Source: Emydura subglobosa
Taxonomy: Eukaryota; Chordata; Testudines; Chelidae
Assembly: GCA_007922225.1 (NCBI GenBank)
Contig: ML679958.1
Location: 59,042,838 to 59,106,837, forward strand
Reading direction: 5' to 3'
DNA length: 64,000 nucleotides
The first letter of the stretch is position 1. Each line of letters begins with the position of its first letter. Under the pieces are notes generated by a model, which saw only the letters and a list, made by a program, of their open reading frames with translations, did no database searches and was not told the DNA's origin. The position numbers and the translations under genes are program-made. Of the stretch, positions 54,856-64,000 are shown piece after piece.

Positions 54856-55297
54856 ATCTCATAGAATCATAGACGATTAGGAGGGACCTCAGGAAATCAT
54901 CTAGTCCAACCGCCTGCTCAAAGCAGGACCAACCCCAACTAAATCGTCCCAGCCAGGGCTTTGTCAAGCCACTCCTTAAAAACCTCTAAGGGTGGAGATT
55001 CCACCACCTCCCTAGGTCACCCATTCCAGTGCTTCACCACCCTCCTAGTGAAAAAGTTTCTCCTAATATCCAACCTAGACCTCCCCAACCGCAACTGGAA
55101 ACCATTTTTCTGTCATCTGTCACCACTGAGAACAGCCTAGCTCCATCCTCCCTGGAACTCCCTTTCAGGAAGTTAAAGACTGCTATCAAATCCCCCCCTC
55201 ATTCTTCTCTTCTGCAGATTAAACAAGCCTAGTTCCCTCAGCCTCTCTTCGTAAGTCATGTGCTCCAGCCCCCTAATCATTTCTGTTGCCCTCCAGA
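54856..55297 (-). mobile_element. CR1 LINE 3' part
   Basis: On plus it reads 'atcatagacgattaggaggg', 'catctagtccaaccgcctgc', 'actccttaaaaacctctaag' and 'attccaccacctccctaggt', a well-preserved CR1 3' end in minus orientation. Confidence 0.9.
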
Positions 55298-55730
55298 TTT
55301 GATCAGATTTCCATTATTGATATGATACCTATTTGTGTCACTGAAGATTTTTGATTGATTAACCTACCAGCCATACACTCAATTACCAACAGCAGGTGCA
55401 TCTATGAGGAGAGCTTTGTTCCAAAGCTGCCAGGGATGCACTGGTTCAGCAGCAATAATAGACTACAGATATGGTATAAGGGATGCAAAGGAGCTCAGGT
55501 ACCAAACTCAGATGAGCATTGATTTCTCTGACTTAACTGAATTGTTATGGCTTATCCTTTCTCCTATGATTTAGGATTGCATTCCACTAACTGCTCATCT
55601 GTCATACTTACGCTGTCTACCTGCTTCAGCCAAAACCACCATCTGCCTCTATCCCTGACCATCTGAGCTGATTGCATCTGCTGTGTTTTGGAGTTTCCAA
55701 AAGCCGTAAGTGAAAATATGGTTTTTGCTA

Positions 55731-55868
55731 GTGCTGGGTGGGAAACTGATCTTCCCATCCCATGAGAATTTTTGAAATTTTGAAATTTTCTCCATCCTAA
55801 ATTGGGATGAAAAATTGATATCTTGAAAGTTTTTGTGAATTGAAAATCCGATCTCCCACCCAGCTCCA
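55731..55868. repeat. Inverted repeat around GCTGGGTGGGA
   Basis: The left arm 'gctgggtgggaaactgatc' and the right arm 'gatctcccacccagc' are inverted complements about 110 bases apart. The AT-rich interior has repeated 'gaaattttgaaatttt'. Probably a MITE or a decayed foldback. Confidence 0.6.
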
Positions 55869-55869
55869 G

Positions 55870-57640
55870 ATTAGGTAAATTAAGTATTTCATTTTGATTT
55901 TTCACCTTTTAAAAAATACATTTTTATTATAAATGAACTTAAATTTCTAAATGAAAAGTCATTTAGAACCGAAAAAAAACTTCATTTCAAAAATTTCTTT
56001 CCAACATTTTTTCAAAGTGGGAAATTCATTGAAATGGACCCATTTCCACAGATGGTTTCAATGTGATGACTGAGCATTTACTGATGAACAAACATTTTGT
56101 CAAAGAATTCCCCACCAACCCTAATTTTTGCAACTTTTGGGTTTATTTTGCTTCTCCACTAAGTGGAATATGGACCTGCACTAAAACCACACCCACTAGT
56201 TGTTGCTCATATAACAGATTGCAAAGTTCCTGGGATAATAAAGGACAGATTACAATTTTATCTCTTGGAGTAACGTTTATGGTAGCTTTTCCCTTTGCTC
56301 ATGCTTTTATTTCAAAAGGAACAATCCGGCACAGCATTTGTAAGGTAGGATGTTAAGAAATTTATCTCTTTATGTGTTAATGCAGGAAATCTGACACAGA
56401 CATTTTGGAGAGATACTAAATATGAACCTCAAAATGCCATTTTTATAGTCCCTTTTTAGAGTATAAACACACTTCAAAGGAAACTTTAAATAAAATCTTA
56501 TCCCATACTTGGCCATTTACTCATCCCGATTTCTTTCCCCCCCTCACAGATTTCCCTCCCCATTTCTTTTCCTGGGTATTGCATTGAAGTTGTGCCTTCA
56601 ACTGTTCCTAAGCAGCCTCCATTGTGAACTTGCCCAGTAATTTACAGTCATCTTTTAAATTATGGGCCAAGTCCTGCGTCAGCATCACCCTGCTTGGAGT
56701 CCTGCACTAGCACAGAGTCCCACTGAGTTCAGCAGACTCCACATGCGTGCTGTGGTCCATGCTAGCAGCTGAGGATGCAGGAGTGGGACCTAAGTTTGGC
56801 CTGTTGGTTGCTAATGATAAATCTATTGAAAAAGCAAACACTAAGAGGCAGAAGGGGAGAAGGGTACTTATTACTGCAGCCACATTTGTCAAATACTTCT
56901 CTTTTTTGCATTAGCCTGTTCTCTCCATTGTTATCTTCCTGGTGGTAGCCTGTTAGTTTTCTGCTGATCCGCAATGAGTTCCTGCAGTGGCTGATCATAG
57001 TGCCAGTGGATCCATCCAATTAAAAGAAACCCCAAAAGCCAAACTAAACCATGTTGTTATGCTTCAGGTTGTTTGTATTCAGGTTAAATTGCTAAATGAA
57101 TCCCCTGGATAATATTTACAGATTCTTTCCCCCTTCCCACCTGGCGTATTATTATTATCAGTGGGAAAAAATAACTAGCTGCTTTCCATTTTATATGATG
57201 TAAAGGACAATGACTGAAGTCTAATTAAACTCTGACCTCTGCAGCCCAGTGTACTATGCAGAATAATGCTGTTGTTCATGAACCACACAAAGATGCAATT
57301 AGTTTAACAGCTCTTTATTATGAGTGCAGCAGAACAGAGTTAGAACTCAATTTACAAGTCTCCCTTTCAAAGTCATTCAGCCATTAAGGCCACAGAATCT
57401 TTCAGTTTTTCCAAGGCATATAATTGATAAATGATTTCTCCCTCCACACCTCTGCTCCTCATCTTTATTCATGGTTCAATTCATCTCCATAGGATACTGT
57501 GTTCATTTACATAATTGAGCGATGTCGCCGACTTCTGTCATCTCACTGAGGAAACAATTTTGCATCCTATCAAACCAGTGGCATAAGAAACTCTCAGGTA
57601 TGTTTGAATCTATATGATTCTGTAAATCACTTTTGGCTAA
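55870..57640. other. Intergenic, unclassified
   Basis: No exon or named repeat was seen. An AATAAA on minus near 57312-57317 has no recognised gene upstream of it. Confidence 0.4.
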
Positions 57641-57643
57641 ATC

Positions 57644-57696
57644 CTGGTCCCACTGAAGTCAATGGCAAAACTCCACTGCTTTTAATGGGACCAGGC
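57644..57696. repeat. Hairpin (foldback) repeat
   Basis: 'cctggtcccactgaagtca' and 'atgggaccagg' pair as inverted arms with 'caatggcaaaactcc' in between. A member of the hairpin-type dispersed repeats. Confidence 0.6.
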
Positions 57697-57949
57697 GTTA
57701 GCTTTTACTTTGGGTTATCTGCTCCCCGTGCCAAAAGCAGCAGTCAGTCATTAGCAATGTGTCCTTGGAAACAGCCCTCAGAGATGCACTTTTATATTTT
57801 CCTTTACTCCTGCTTTTTCCCTAATTTCGACATACTGTATTTTTTTAGTGGAAAAATAAGTAGAATGATCATAAATAATAGAATCAGCCGTAAGAGGGAA
57901 AGATCATTTCAAGAAAGGAAAGATCAGTCACGTGACCAGGACATGGACA

Positions 57950-58180
57950 GTCATGCCTAGTGGTTGGAGCAGACGTCAGGCCTAGTGGTTAGAACAGAAG
58001 TCAGTAGCAGGAATCAGAATCCAAGATCTGTGCTGGGGGTCAGAGGCCAGAGCCAAGGGTTAAAGCTGGAGTCAAGAATCAGAACCAATAGCCAAAGTCA
58101 GAGGTCAGGAATCGGAGCCAAGGGACAAAACTGGGTTACCTGGAGTGAGCCAAGGCAGGGGCAGGACTGGGTCCATGCAA
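57950..58180 (+). repeat. Degenerate 20-25 bp tandem repeat
   Basis: Repeated units of the form 'ggtcagaggccagagccaag' and 'agtcaagaatcagaacca' recur about eight to ten times with substitutions. The 87-codon frame across it, rich in S, R and Q, reflects the repeat and is not taken as a gene. Confidence 0.65.
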
Positions 58181-58239
58181 AACTGGAAACTAGCAGGAGC
58201 TATCACAGCCACGTGCAAATGCATTGATCAGCCACTACC

Positions 58240-59712
58240 TTGCTGGGCTTAAGAGCTGGTCTGCTGAGTCTTCCAACCAATCAGGCAGGTTGTGTTCTTC
58301 AGGTTGCCCAGAGATTGGCTATGTTGCAGGCCCTGATTCCTGACAAAATCCTTTGGATTCACCTCAGTGTTTCTTCTTTTTGTAAAGCTGCAATTGGGGT
58401 TTGTGACGTTTCCCCCCAGCAATCCAGACTGGTGAGTAGCTTTGTCACCCTGATTCCTAACTTCTGGGCCCCAATTTACTCTGCTTTGCTGTGTGAATCA
58501 CCCACTCCTGGGTCAGCCCACGCCCAGCCTCCTGTGAGTAATCGGTCCCTGGCCTAGTGAAGAAGCATTTCTGGCCAGCCACTCATGGGATAGACACCCA
58601 GCAAACACCCCCAGTCCCAGATGCAACCCTTGGAACTGCTGTCTTGCAGGGTTCAGTGCTGCACACTGCACCCTGCAAGCTCATTTGCATTTGTCCGCCA
58701 ATTTATCAAAGTAATTGATATGCACCAGCTTTGTCACTCTGATGTCTCTGCACACACTCAATCCACATGCACTGTGGATTTATCATCTACAGCATGATTT
58801 TAAATGATTCCAAGTCAGATTAATATAAACCAAAAGATTAATACATGAGTCTGGGAGATAATCACGATTAGCTAAAAGATAACTCGCATCTTAACCTAAG
58901 GCTAATATTTCAGTCTGTATTCAGCTTACCACACAGGCTGGTTGTGAGGCCTCTTGCAACTAGGTCCTGTCCCCCCCGCCCCGCCCCGGTGGGTAGATTC
59001 TCAGTATTTGGTGTTGTTTAGAAGCTGGATTCCAGGGGAGAGCCAAGAGATAAAGATGCCTCAGCTTTTAATAAGTTTCCCCAATACCCCTGGGGTCAGG
59101 TAATCGGCCCTATCCGGCAATGGGCATGATTTCCCCCGCTTGGCCAAAGTGTTCACAGGTGCTTAGGCCAGTCTATTGTTCCTGTAGGCATGCCTCTGCT
59201 GGGCATGGAAACACAGCTTTGTGTTCTTATTCAAGCCATGTGAGACACACATTTGGGGATATGACACAGCAGAGTTTCATATCTGTACATATGTATGACA
59301 TGGCAGGAAACATGCTACCATAACAATAATGTGCAGTATGTCATAAGCATTCCAAAAACACCTTACATGGCATACTTTGCATCAGACAATACACAATTAC
59401 ACTTTAAGGGTGAACATGAATGATACACAAATCACACCATAAGGGTGTACATGGGGTACATCGTGTCACAGGATTGAGACTAGCTAAGAATGGAGGTAAT
59501 ATGGTTGATGCTGAGTCACAGTTGGAGAGTTCTTCAGAAGGAAATGGACATTATGGACTCATTTTTAAAAACAGACTCCAATTTTCACCTGCAGTTTTGG
59601 GCCTGCTGCTGTTAAAACACTGGTGCCCAGCTGCTACAGCAATGGGCACAACAGAATTACCATAGAGATGCAGTATCTATCTGTCCAATCTTGGTATTTA
59701 TCTATGACACTC
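58240..59712. other. Intergenic, unclassified
   Basis: No host exon was recognised. A short C-rich run, 'gtcccccccgccccgccccgg', occurs near 58970. The segment up to 59.46 kb looks like decayed retroelement sequence, but I see no RT motif. Confidence 0.35.
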
Positions 59713-60103
59713 TTAGGCCTGGTCTACACTGGCGACATAGGTTGACATAAAGTCACTTACGTCGACATACGTACACCTGCGTCTACAGTGGCACCACTGT
59801 TAATTCAAATTAAGTCGCCTCAAAAGTCGACTTAATAAGATCACCTCTGTAAGTGGCGTAGCTCCTAAATTGAATTTGTTAATTCGATTTAGTGTCAGTG
59901 TAGACACAACTTCACTGAAATTGAATTTATTGGCCTCCAGAATGTATCCCACAATGCCCCATTTTGAGCGCTCTGGACAGTCGCGCTGTGCTGCTCAGTG
60001 GTCACGCTACCAGGAAATATCCCCTCCCCTCAAGCCCTGGGAAGATTTGAATTTTCAATTCCTGTGATGCCAGCGTGGAGACAGCTTTGTCACTGTTCTC
60101 TGC

Positions 60104-61524
60104 ATGGCTACTGCAAAGCCCAAATGTGCTCCAGCATGGAGTCGACCAGAGGTCTTAGATAGACCTCATCGGGCTATGGGGTGAGGAGTCCGTTCTGACT
60201 CAGCTCAGAGCCAGCAAAAGGAATCTGGACATTTATGGGAAGATATCCCAGGGCATGCTGGAGAAGGGACACAAGAGGGACGCTCAGCAGTGCTGCATGA
60301 AGATCAAGGAGATGCGTCAGTCATATCAGAAAGCCAGGGAAGCTAACAGCCATTCTGGATCCTCACCCAAAACATGCCGCTTCTATGATGAGGTGCATGC
60401 AATTCTCGATGGCGATCCCACCACGGTACCGCCCTGCAGCATCGATTCCTCCGCTAGGTCACAGTCCATGGACAATGATGAGGACTTCGTGGACGAGGAG
60501 GAGGAGGCTGAGGAGAGCAGGGTGCATGAGAGCATGCTGTCCATTCTCCCTGAAAGTCAGGACATATTCCTGACCCCAGAGCAGACCAGCAGCACACAGG
60601 ACAGCACAAATGATCCTGTGGAAGGCACATCTGGTGAGTTGTTTTTCTTCTTAGCATTTCTGTCCTTGTATATTGGGTGGGGGGGAGGGGGCACGGAGGA
60701 GATTTCAGGTGTTTCGGTGACTACTGGGGGGGTTACCCAGGGAACAGATTATTTAGGTGATGAGAAATGCTACGTTTATCATCAGTTGATATCCCACAGA
60801 AACTTTCATGTATGTAATCTGTTATCCTTCGCAAAACTTTTCAGGGGAGGGCTGCCTTGTTCCTCCCTCTACGGTAGGATACTTTGCTGCAATCAAGGGA
60901 GCCTGCATCATGGTGGAACACTGCTGGTACCCCACTGCATCCAGCAAATCTGTGTTTTAAGTAGAGACATCCCCCTCCCCACGCTCTCCACAGTTCCTCT
61001 CTGTAAGGGCTTAAAATACCAGCAGAGACTTCCCTCCCACACACACTGTCCTCAGATCCTCTTCTGGAATGTCAGGAATGGAATGAGGCTCTGTGTTTGC
61101 CCTGTGCACTGCATGGGGATTATTGTCTACATTGTTGCAGTTGTATCATTTTCTTCACTATGCTAACAGTGGCTACCTTGTTATTTTTTTTTCATTCTGT
61201 AGACACCTCGGCCTTTGCCCCACACTCAAGAAATGCTGTGGAAAGACTATCACAGATTAGGAAGAAGAAGAAAAAAAAACAAGAGATGACATGTTTTGCA
61301 AGCTCATGAATGCCTCAGCAGCCGCAGAGACAGAGCAAAGAGTGTGGCGGCTCACCTTGTCCCAGAACATGGACATGGACAGGGAGACTCGCAGAGAAAT
61401 GATGGAGCATGATCGCAGTACCACGCAGGAGATCCTGCGAATCATGCGGAACGAGGCAGACATGCTGCAGAGGCTTGTGGAGCTTCAGGAGGAGCGACAA
61501 AGTGACGCTGCAGCCTCTCCATAA
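60104..61524 (+). pseudogene. Harbinger Myb/SANT-like gene, copy B
   Basis: Starts at the ATG giving MATAKPKCAPAWSRPEVLD. It shifts frame near 60158, then runs NLDIYGKISQGMLEKGHK, MKIKEMRQSYQKAREANS and TCRFYDEVHAILDGDP. An acidic stretch DEDFVDEEEEAEES and the motif QDIFLTPEQT follow. A donor GTGAGT lies after ACATCTG (about 60633) and the acceptor CATTCTGTAG before 61202. Exon 2 contains RKKKKKK and, after a one-base slip in an A-run near 61280, MFCKLMNASAAAETEQRVWR and a C-terminal helix LQRLVELQEERQS. This is the DNA-binding partner protein. Two frameshifts separate it from an open frame. The 303-codon plus frame from 60255 is an intron read-through. Confidence 0.8.
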
Positions 61525-61849
61525 TGCTCCTCAACCGAGGGCTTTGATGCCCGCCCCCCTCCCCTGCCTGCAGCCAGTCTCTGAGGAGACTGGCCAGGCT
61601 GCAGTTTGTGCTCACCTCCACCGGAAAGCAGCGGTAGCCACATAGACAGCTGGCCAGCAAGCTATTACCCTACCCCTTGAGACAGTGAATAAACAACCCC
61701 CCCCCTTCCCCCATGACTTGAATGTTCAGAAATAAAGTTAAGCATCATTTCAACACGTTTCTTTATTAAATCATATCTTGTTCTGGAGGGATTTGGCAGG
61801 TACAGATATCAATGGGGGCGGGGGGGTGGTTCACCAAAGGCAAACAACA

Positions 61850-63114
61850 TACAGGAACAGAAATCAGTCCTGCATCTCCTTGCAGAACCTGGTTTCCAAA
61901 GCTTCCCTAATGCAAAGCACTACGCAGTTAGCTCTCAGCGTAGTGTTGGCATCTGGCTGTTCATAATTGGCGGCCAGTCTTTCTGCCTCCACAGCCCAAT
62001 CCTGGGGAACCTCTCAGCCTTTGCTTAACACACATTATGAAGAACACAGCAAGCAGATATCACAGAAGAGAGGTTCTTCTCAGTCATGTCCAGCCTAGTG
62101 AGGAGATTCCTCCATCTACCCTTTAAACGTTCAAAGACACATTCTACAACCATTCTGCAACTGCTTAACCTCTTATTAAAACACTCCTTGTCGCTGTCAA
62201 GGTGACTGGTGTACGGCTTCATTAGCCAACGGAGAAAGGGGTAAGCAGGATCCCCCAGGATCACTATGGGCACTTCCACACCCCTGATGTGAATTTTTTG
62301 GGAAAAAACTGCCTGCCTGTATATTAGAGAACAGCCCCAAATTACGAAATACGCGCATGTCATGCACCTTCCCAGACCACCCCACATAGATGTCAGTGAA
62401 ACAACTCCTGTGATCCACAACCCCCTGCAGGATCATGGAAAAGTATCCCTTGTGGTTTATGTATTCAGTTGCTAGGTGGGCAGGCGAAGATGGGGATGTG
62501 TGTCCCATCAATGGCCCCCACGCAGTTTGGGAACCCCATTGTGGCAAACCCCTCCACTATGTCCTGCACATTTTCCAAAGTCATTATCCTTCATAGAAGA
62601 AGTCTATTGATAGCCCTGCATACCTGAATCACGACGGTGCCCACTGTAGATTTACTGACTCCGAACTGATTCCCAACCAAGCGGTAACAGTCTGGGGTTG
62701 TCAGCTTCCACAGGCGATGGCGACTCTCTTCTCCACTGTCAGAGCGTGTCTCAAGCGAGTATTCACACTCTTCAGGGATAGGGCCAGCTCCGAGCACAGT
62801 TCCAGGAAAATTGCCTTTCGCATACGAAAGTTTTGCAGCCACTGATCATCATCCCACAGCTGCATAACGATGCAGTCCCACCAGTCTGTGCTTGTTTCCC
62901 TGCACCAGAACCGGCGCTCCATGGAATGCAGATGATTCGTTACAGCCTGCAGCAATCAGGAATTGTTCTGCTCGATGGCTTGTAGTAGGGCAGCCTTGGT
63001 GGCATCACTGTTGTGTGTGCTTCGGCTTCTTGCTCTACTTCGAAAATACTCGATGATAAGCCACGATATATTTGTAACGCTCACAATAATAGTGCAGAGT
63101 TGAGCTGGCTCCAT
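61850..63114 (-). pseudogene. Harbinger DDE nuclease (HARBI1-like), copy B
   Basis: Minus strand. It starts MEPAQLCTIIVSVTNISWL. An in-frame TGA lies at about 62956, followed at once by LQAVTNHLHSMERRFWC in the same frame. Then WLQNFRMRKAIFLELCSEL, the helix-turn-helix-like PDCYRLVGNQFGVSKSTVGT, and the catalytic part: HLATEYINHKGYFSMILQGV, YVGWSGKVHD, VILGDPAYPFLRWLMKPY (Asp) and RMVVECVFERLKGRWRNL (Glu). It ends near ISACCVLHNVC. Frameshifts near 62400-62520 and after 62030 disable it. Asp and Glu positions fit the HARBI1 family, which needs the Myb-like partner to reach DNA. Confidence 0.85.
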
Positions 63115-63444
63115 GTCTCTGCAGGAATGGCGAGCGCAGGGAGTAAAAAAATGGTATGAAAATACTTTTCCTGTTTGTTTGGGGGGGAGGGAGGAGGGAA
63201 GCAGCGTTGCATCATGGGACAATGACACTCATCCCAACAGCCACCACGGCTAGTTGCACTGTGGGATAGCTACCCACATTGCAGTGCTTTGCAATTCGAA
63301 TTAAGACTGCTCAGTGTAAACGCAGGAGACCTGCACAAACAGCGTAGTGTATACACGCTGCTGCAACTTCTAAAAATCGGCTGCTGAAAGTCGACTTAAA
63401 GTAAGTTGACCTCATTTGGCAGTGTAGACATGACCTTAGTATCT

Positions 63445-63600
63445 TTCCCAGATTTGAAGAGCTCTGTGTAGCTTGAAAGCTTGTTTCTCTCACCAACAGA
63501 AGTTGGTCCAATAAAAGCTATTACCTCACCCACCATGTCTCTCTAATATCCTGGGATCAACACAGCTGCAACAACAATGCATAGATATGCAGTAGAGAAG
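63445..63600 (+). mobile_element. Penelope-like 3' tail
   Basis: Plus strand: 'gaagagctctgtgtagcttg', 'ctctcaccaacagaagttgg', 'ccaataaaagctattacctc' and 'atatcctgggatcaacac'. It is the same tail as at 34.5 kb in the opposite orientation. It begins directly at the right flank of Harbinger copy B. Confidence 0.75.
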
Positions 63601-63804
63601 TGGATGGATGAGTGCTGCAGGTGCAAATGAGTATTTGCATATGTATCTGACCACATCCACAGTTCAGATGGTTAACTAGCTAACTGCCAGCAATTGCACC
63701 TGCAACTGTTTATATCTGTTGAAAGTACATATTTGGAAGGTAGGTTGAAGCCTCTTTCAAAAATATTGCCTTGTGTTAGCAAGACAGTCTTGCCTACTAG
63801 GATA

Positions 63805-63962
63805 ACAGCCTAGGGAAGTTGTGAAGCTCCCTCACTGGAGGTTTTCAAAAGGAGGCTGGACAGCCATCTGTCTTGCGTGGTTTAGACACAACAACTCCTG
63901 CATCTTGGCAGGGGGTTAAACTAGATGACCCTTCAGGTCCCTTCTAACTCTATGTTTCTATT
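63805..63962 (+). mobile_element. CR1 LINE 3' end
   Basis: 'ccctcactggaggttttcaa', 'gacagccatctgtcttgcgt' and 'ggggttaaactagatgaccc', as at 20.93-21.09 kb, ending 'ctaactctatgtttcta'. Confidence 0.85.
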
Positions 63963-64000
63963 ATAACATTTAAAGGTGTCTTCAGAACGAGACAAAATGT

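Larger units (their letters stand above)
59716..63435. mobile_element. Harbinger element, copy B (best preserved)
   Basis: A 3720-bp element with TTA duplications at 59713-59715 and 63436-63438. The left end is GGCCTGGTCTACACTGGCG and the right end GCAGTGTAGACATGACC. Sub-terminal inverted motifs 'gacataaagtcacttacgtc' and 'gacttaaagtaagttgac' are present. It contains a Myb/SANT-like gene on plus and a DDE nuclease on minus, converging in the middle. Both genes have only a few disabling changes, so this copy is younger than copy A. Confidence 0.92.

Noticed and set aside
57300..57610. 3' end of a minus-strand gene, suggested by AATAAA near 57312
   Set aside because: No coding exon or splice site upstream could be tied to it; a single hexamer occurs by chance in AT-rich DNA.
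57964..58227. 87-codon frame rich in S, R and Q
   Set aside because: It is generated by a degenerate tandem repeat and shows no constraint.
60255..61166. 303-codon plus-strand frame as a host gene
   Set aside because: It is the middle of the Harbinger Myb-like gene reading through its own intron; the element's ends and TTA duplications enclose it.
48760..64000. Exons of LCP1, the next gene in human
   Set aside because: No calponin-homology or EF-hand coding segment was recognisable on either strand; the gene may lie further right.
1..64000. CRISPR arrays, operons, tRNA or rRNA genes
   Set aside because: The window is vertebrate DNA. Repeats are dispersed transposons, and the tRNA-like pieces are SINE heads without a full cloverleaf.

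Overview
The window is vertebrate nuclear DNA, most likely from a turtle. Two conserved host genes lie on the minus strand in an intron- and repeat-rich setting. The repeats are CR1 LINEs, a Penelope-like element, hAT and Harbinger DNA transposons with derived MITEs, MIR-type SINEs and LTR remnants. The turtle call is an inference from this repeat mix, especially the Penelope-like tail, the CR1 3' ends and the 'gtctacact' Harbinger MITEs.

Layout. From 1 to about 18.2 kb is the 5' part of ZC3H13, a CCCH zinc-finger subunit of the m6A writer complex. It has a non-coding exon 1 in a CpG-island promoter (about 17.56-18.26 kb), a start-codon exon 2 (9999-10115) and a CCCH zinc-finger exon 3 (9475-9584); the gene continues off the left edge. 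From 19.41 to 48.65 kb is a complete CPB2 gene (procarboxypeptidase B2/U, TAFI), which I reconstructed exon by exon: 11 exons, consistent phases, consensus splice sites, 1263 coding bases and 420 residues. Only about 1.2 kb separates its poly(A) signal from the ZC3H13 promoter. From 48.7 to 64 kb I found no host exon, only repeats and unclassified sequence.

Mobile elements. The clearest are a 3.38-kb hAT element (2046-5424) with a perfect 8-bp target duplication, its inverted deletion derivative (14126-15083), and two two-gene Harbinger elements (24437-28283 and 59716-63435) with TTA target duplications, each holding a rightward Myb/SANT-like gene and a leftward DDE nuclease. There are also four Harbinger-type MITEs, a Penelope-like GIY-YIG remnant split by a nested MITE, several CR1 copies on both strands, an L2-like reverse transcriptase remnant, two LTR-like segments, and a set of perfect-looking hairpin (foldback) repeats. 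All transposon reading frames carry stops or frameshifts.

What is worth attention. I did not find an undescribed multi-gene system. The most informative host observation is in CPB2. The catalytic residues, the activation arginine and the four N-glycosylation positions of the human activation peptide are kept, with a fifth sequon added. The three arginines linked to proteolytic inactivation of the human enzyme are all replaced, and the neighbouring instability segment looks more like pancreatic carboxypeptidase B. Other points are a promoter-proximal GC-box repeat array, a long overlapping upstream ORF in ZC3H13, a dispersed repeat pair I cannot name, and a short exon-like open segment inside a CPB2 intron.
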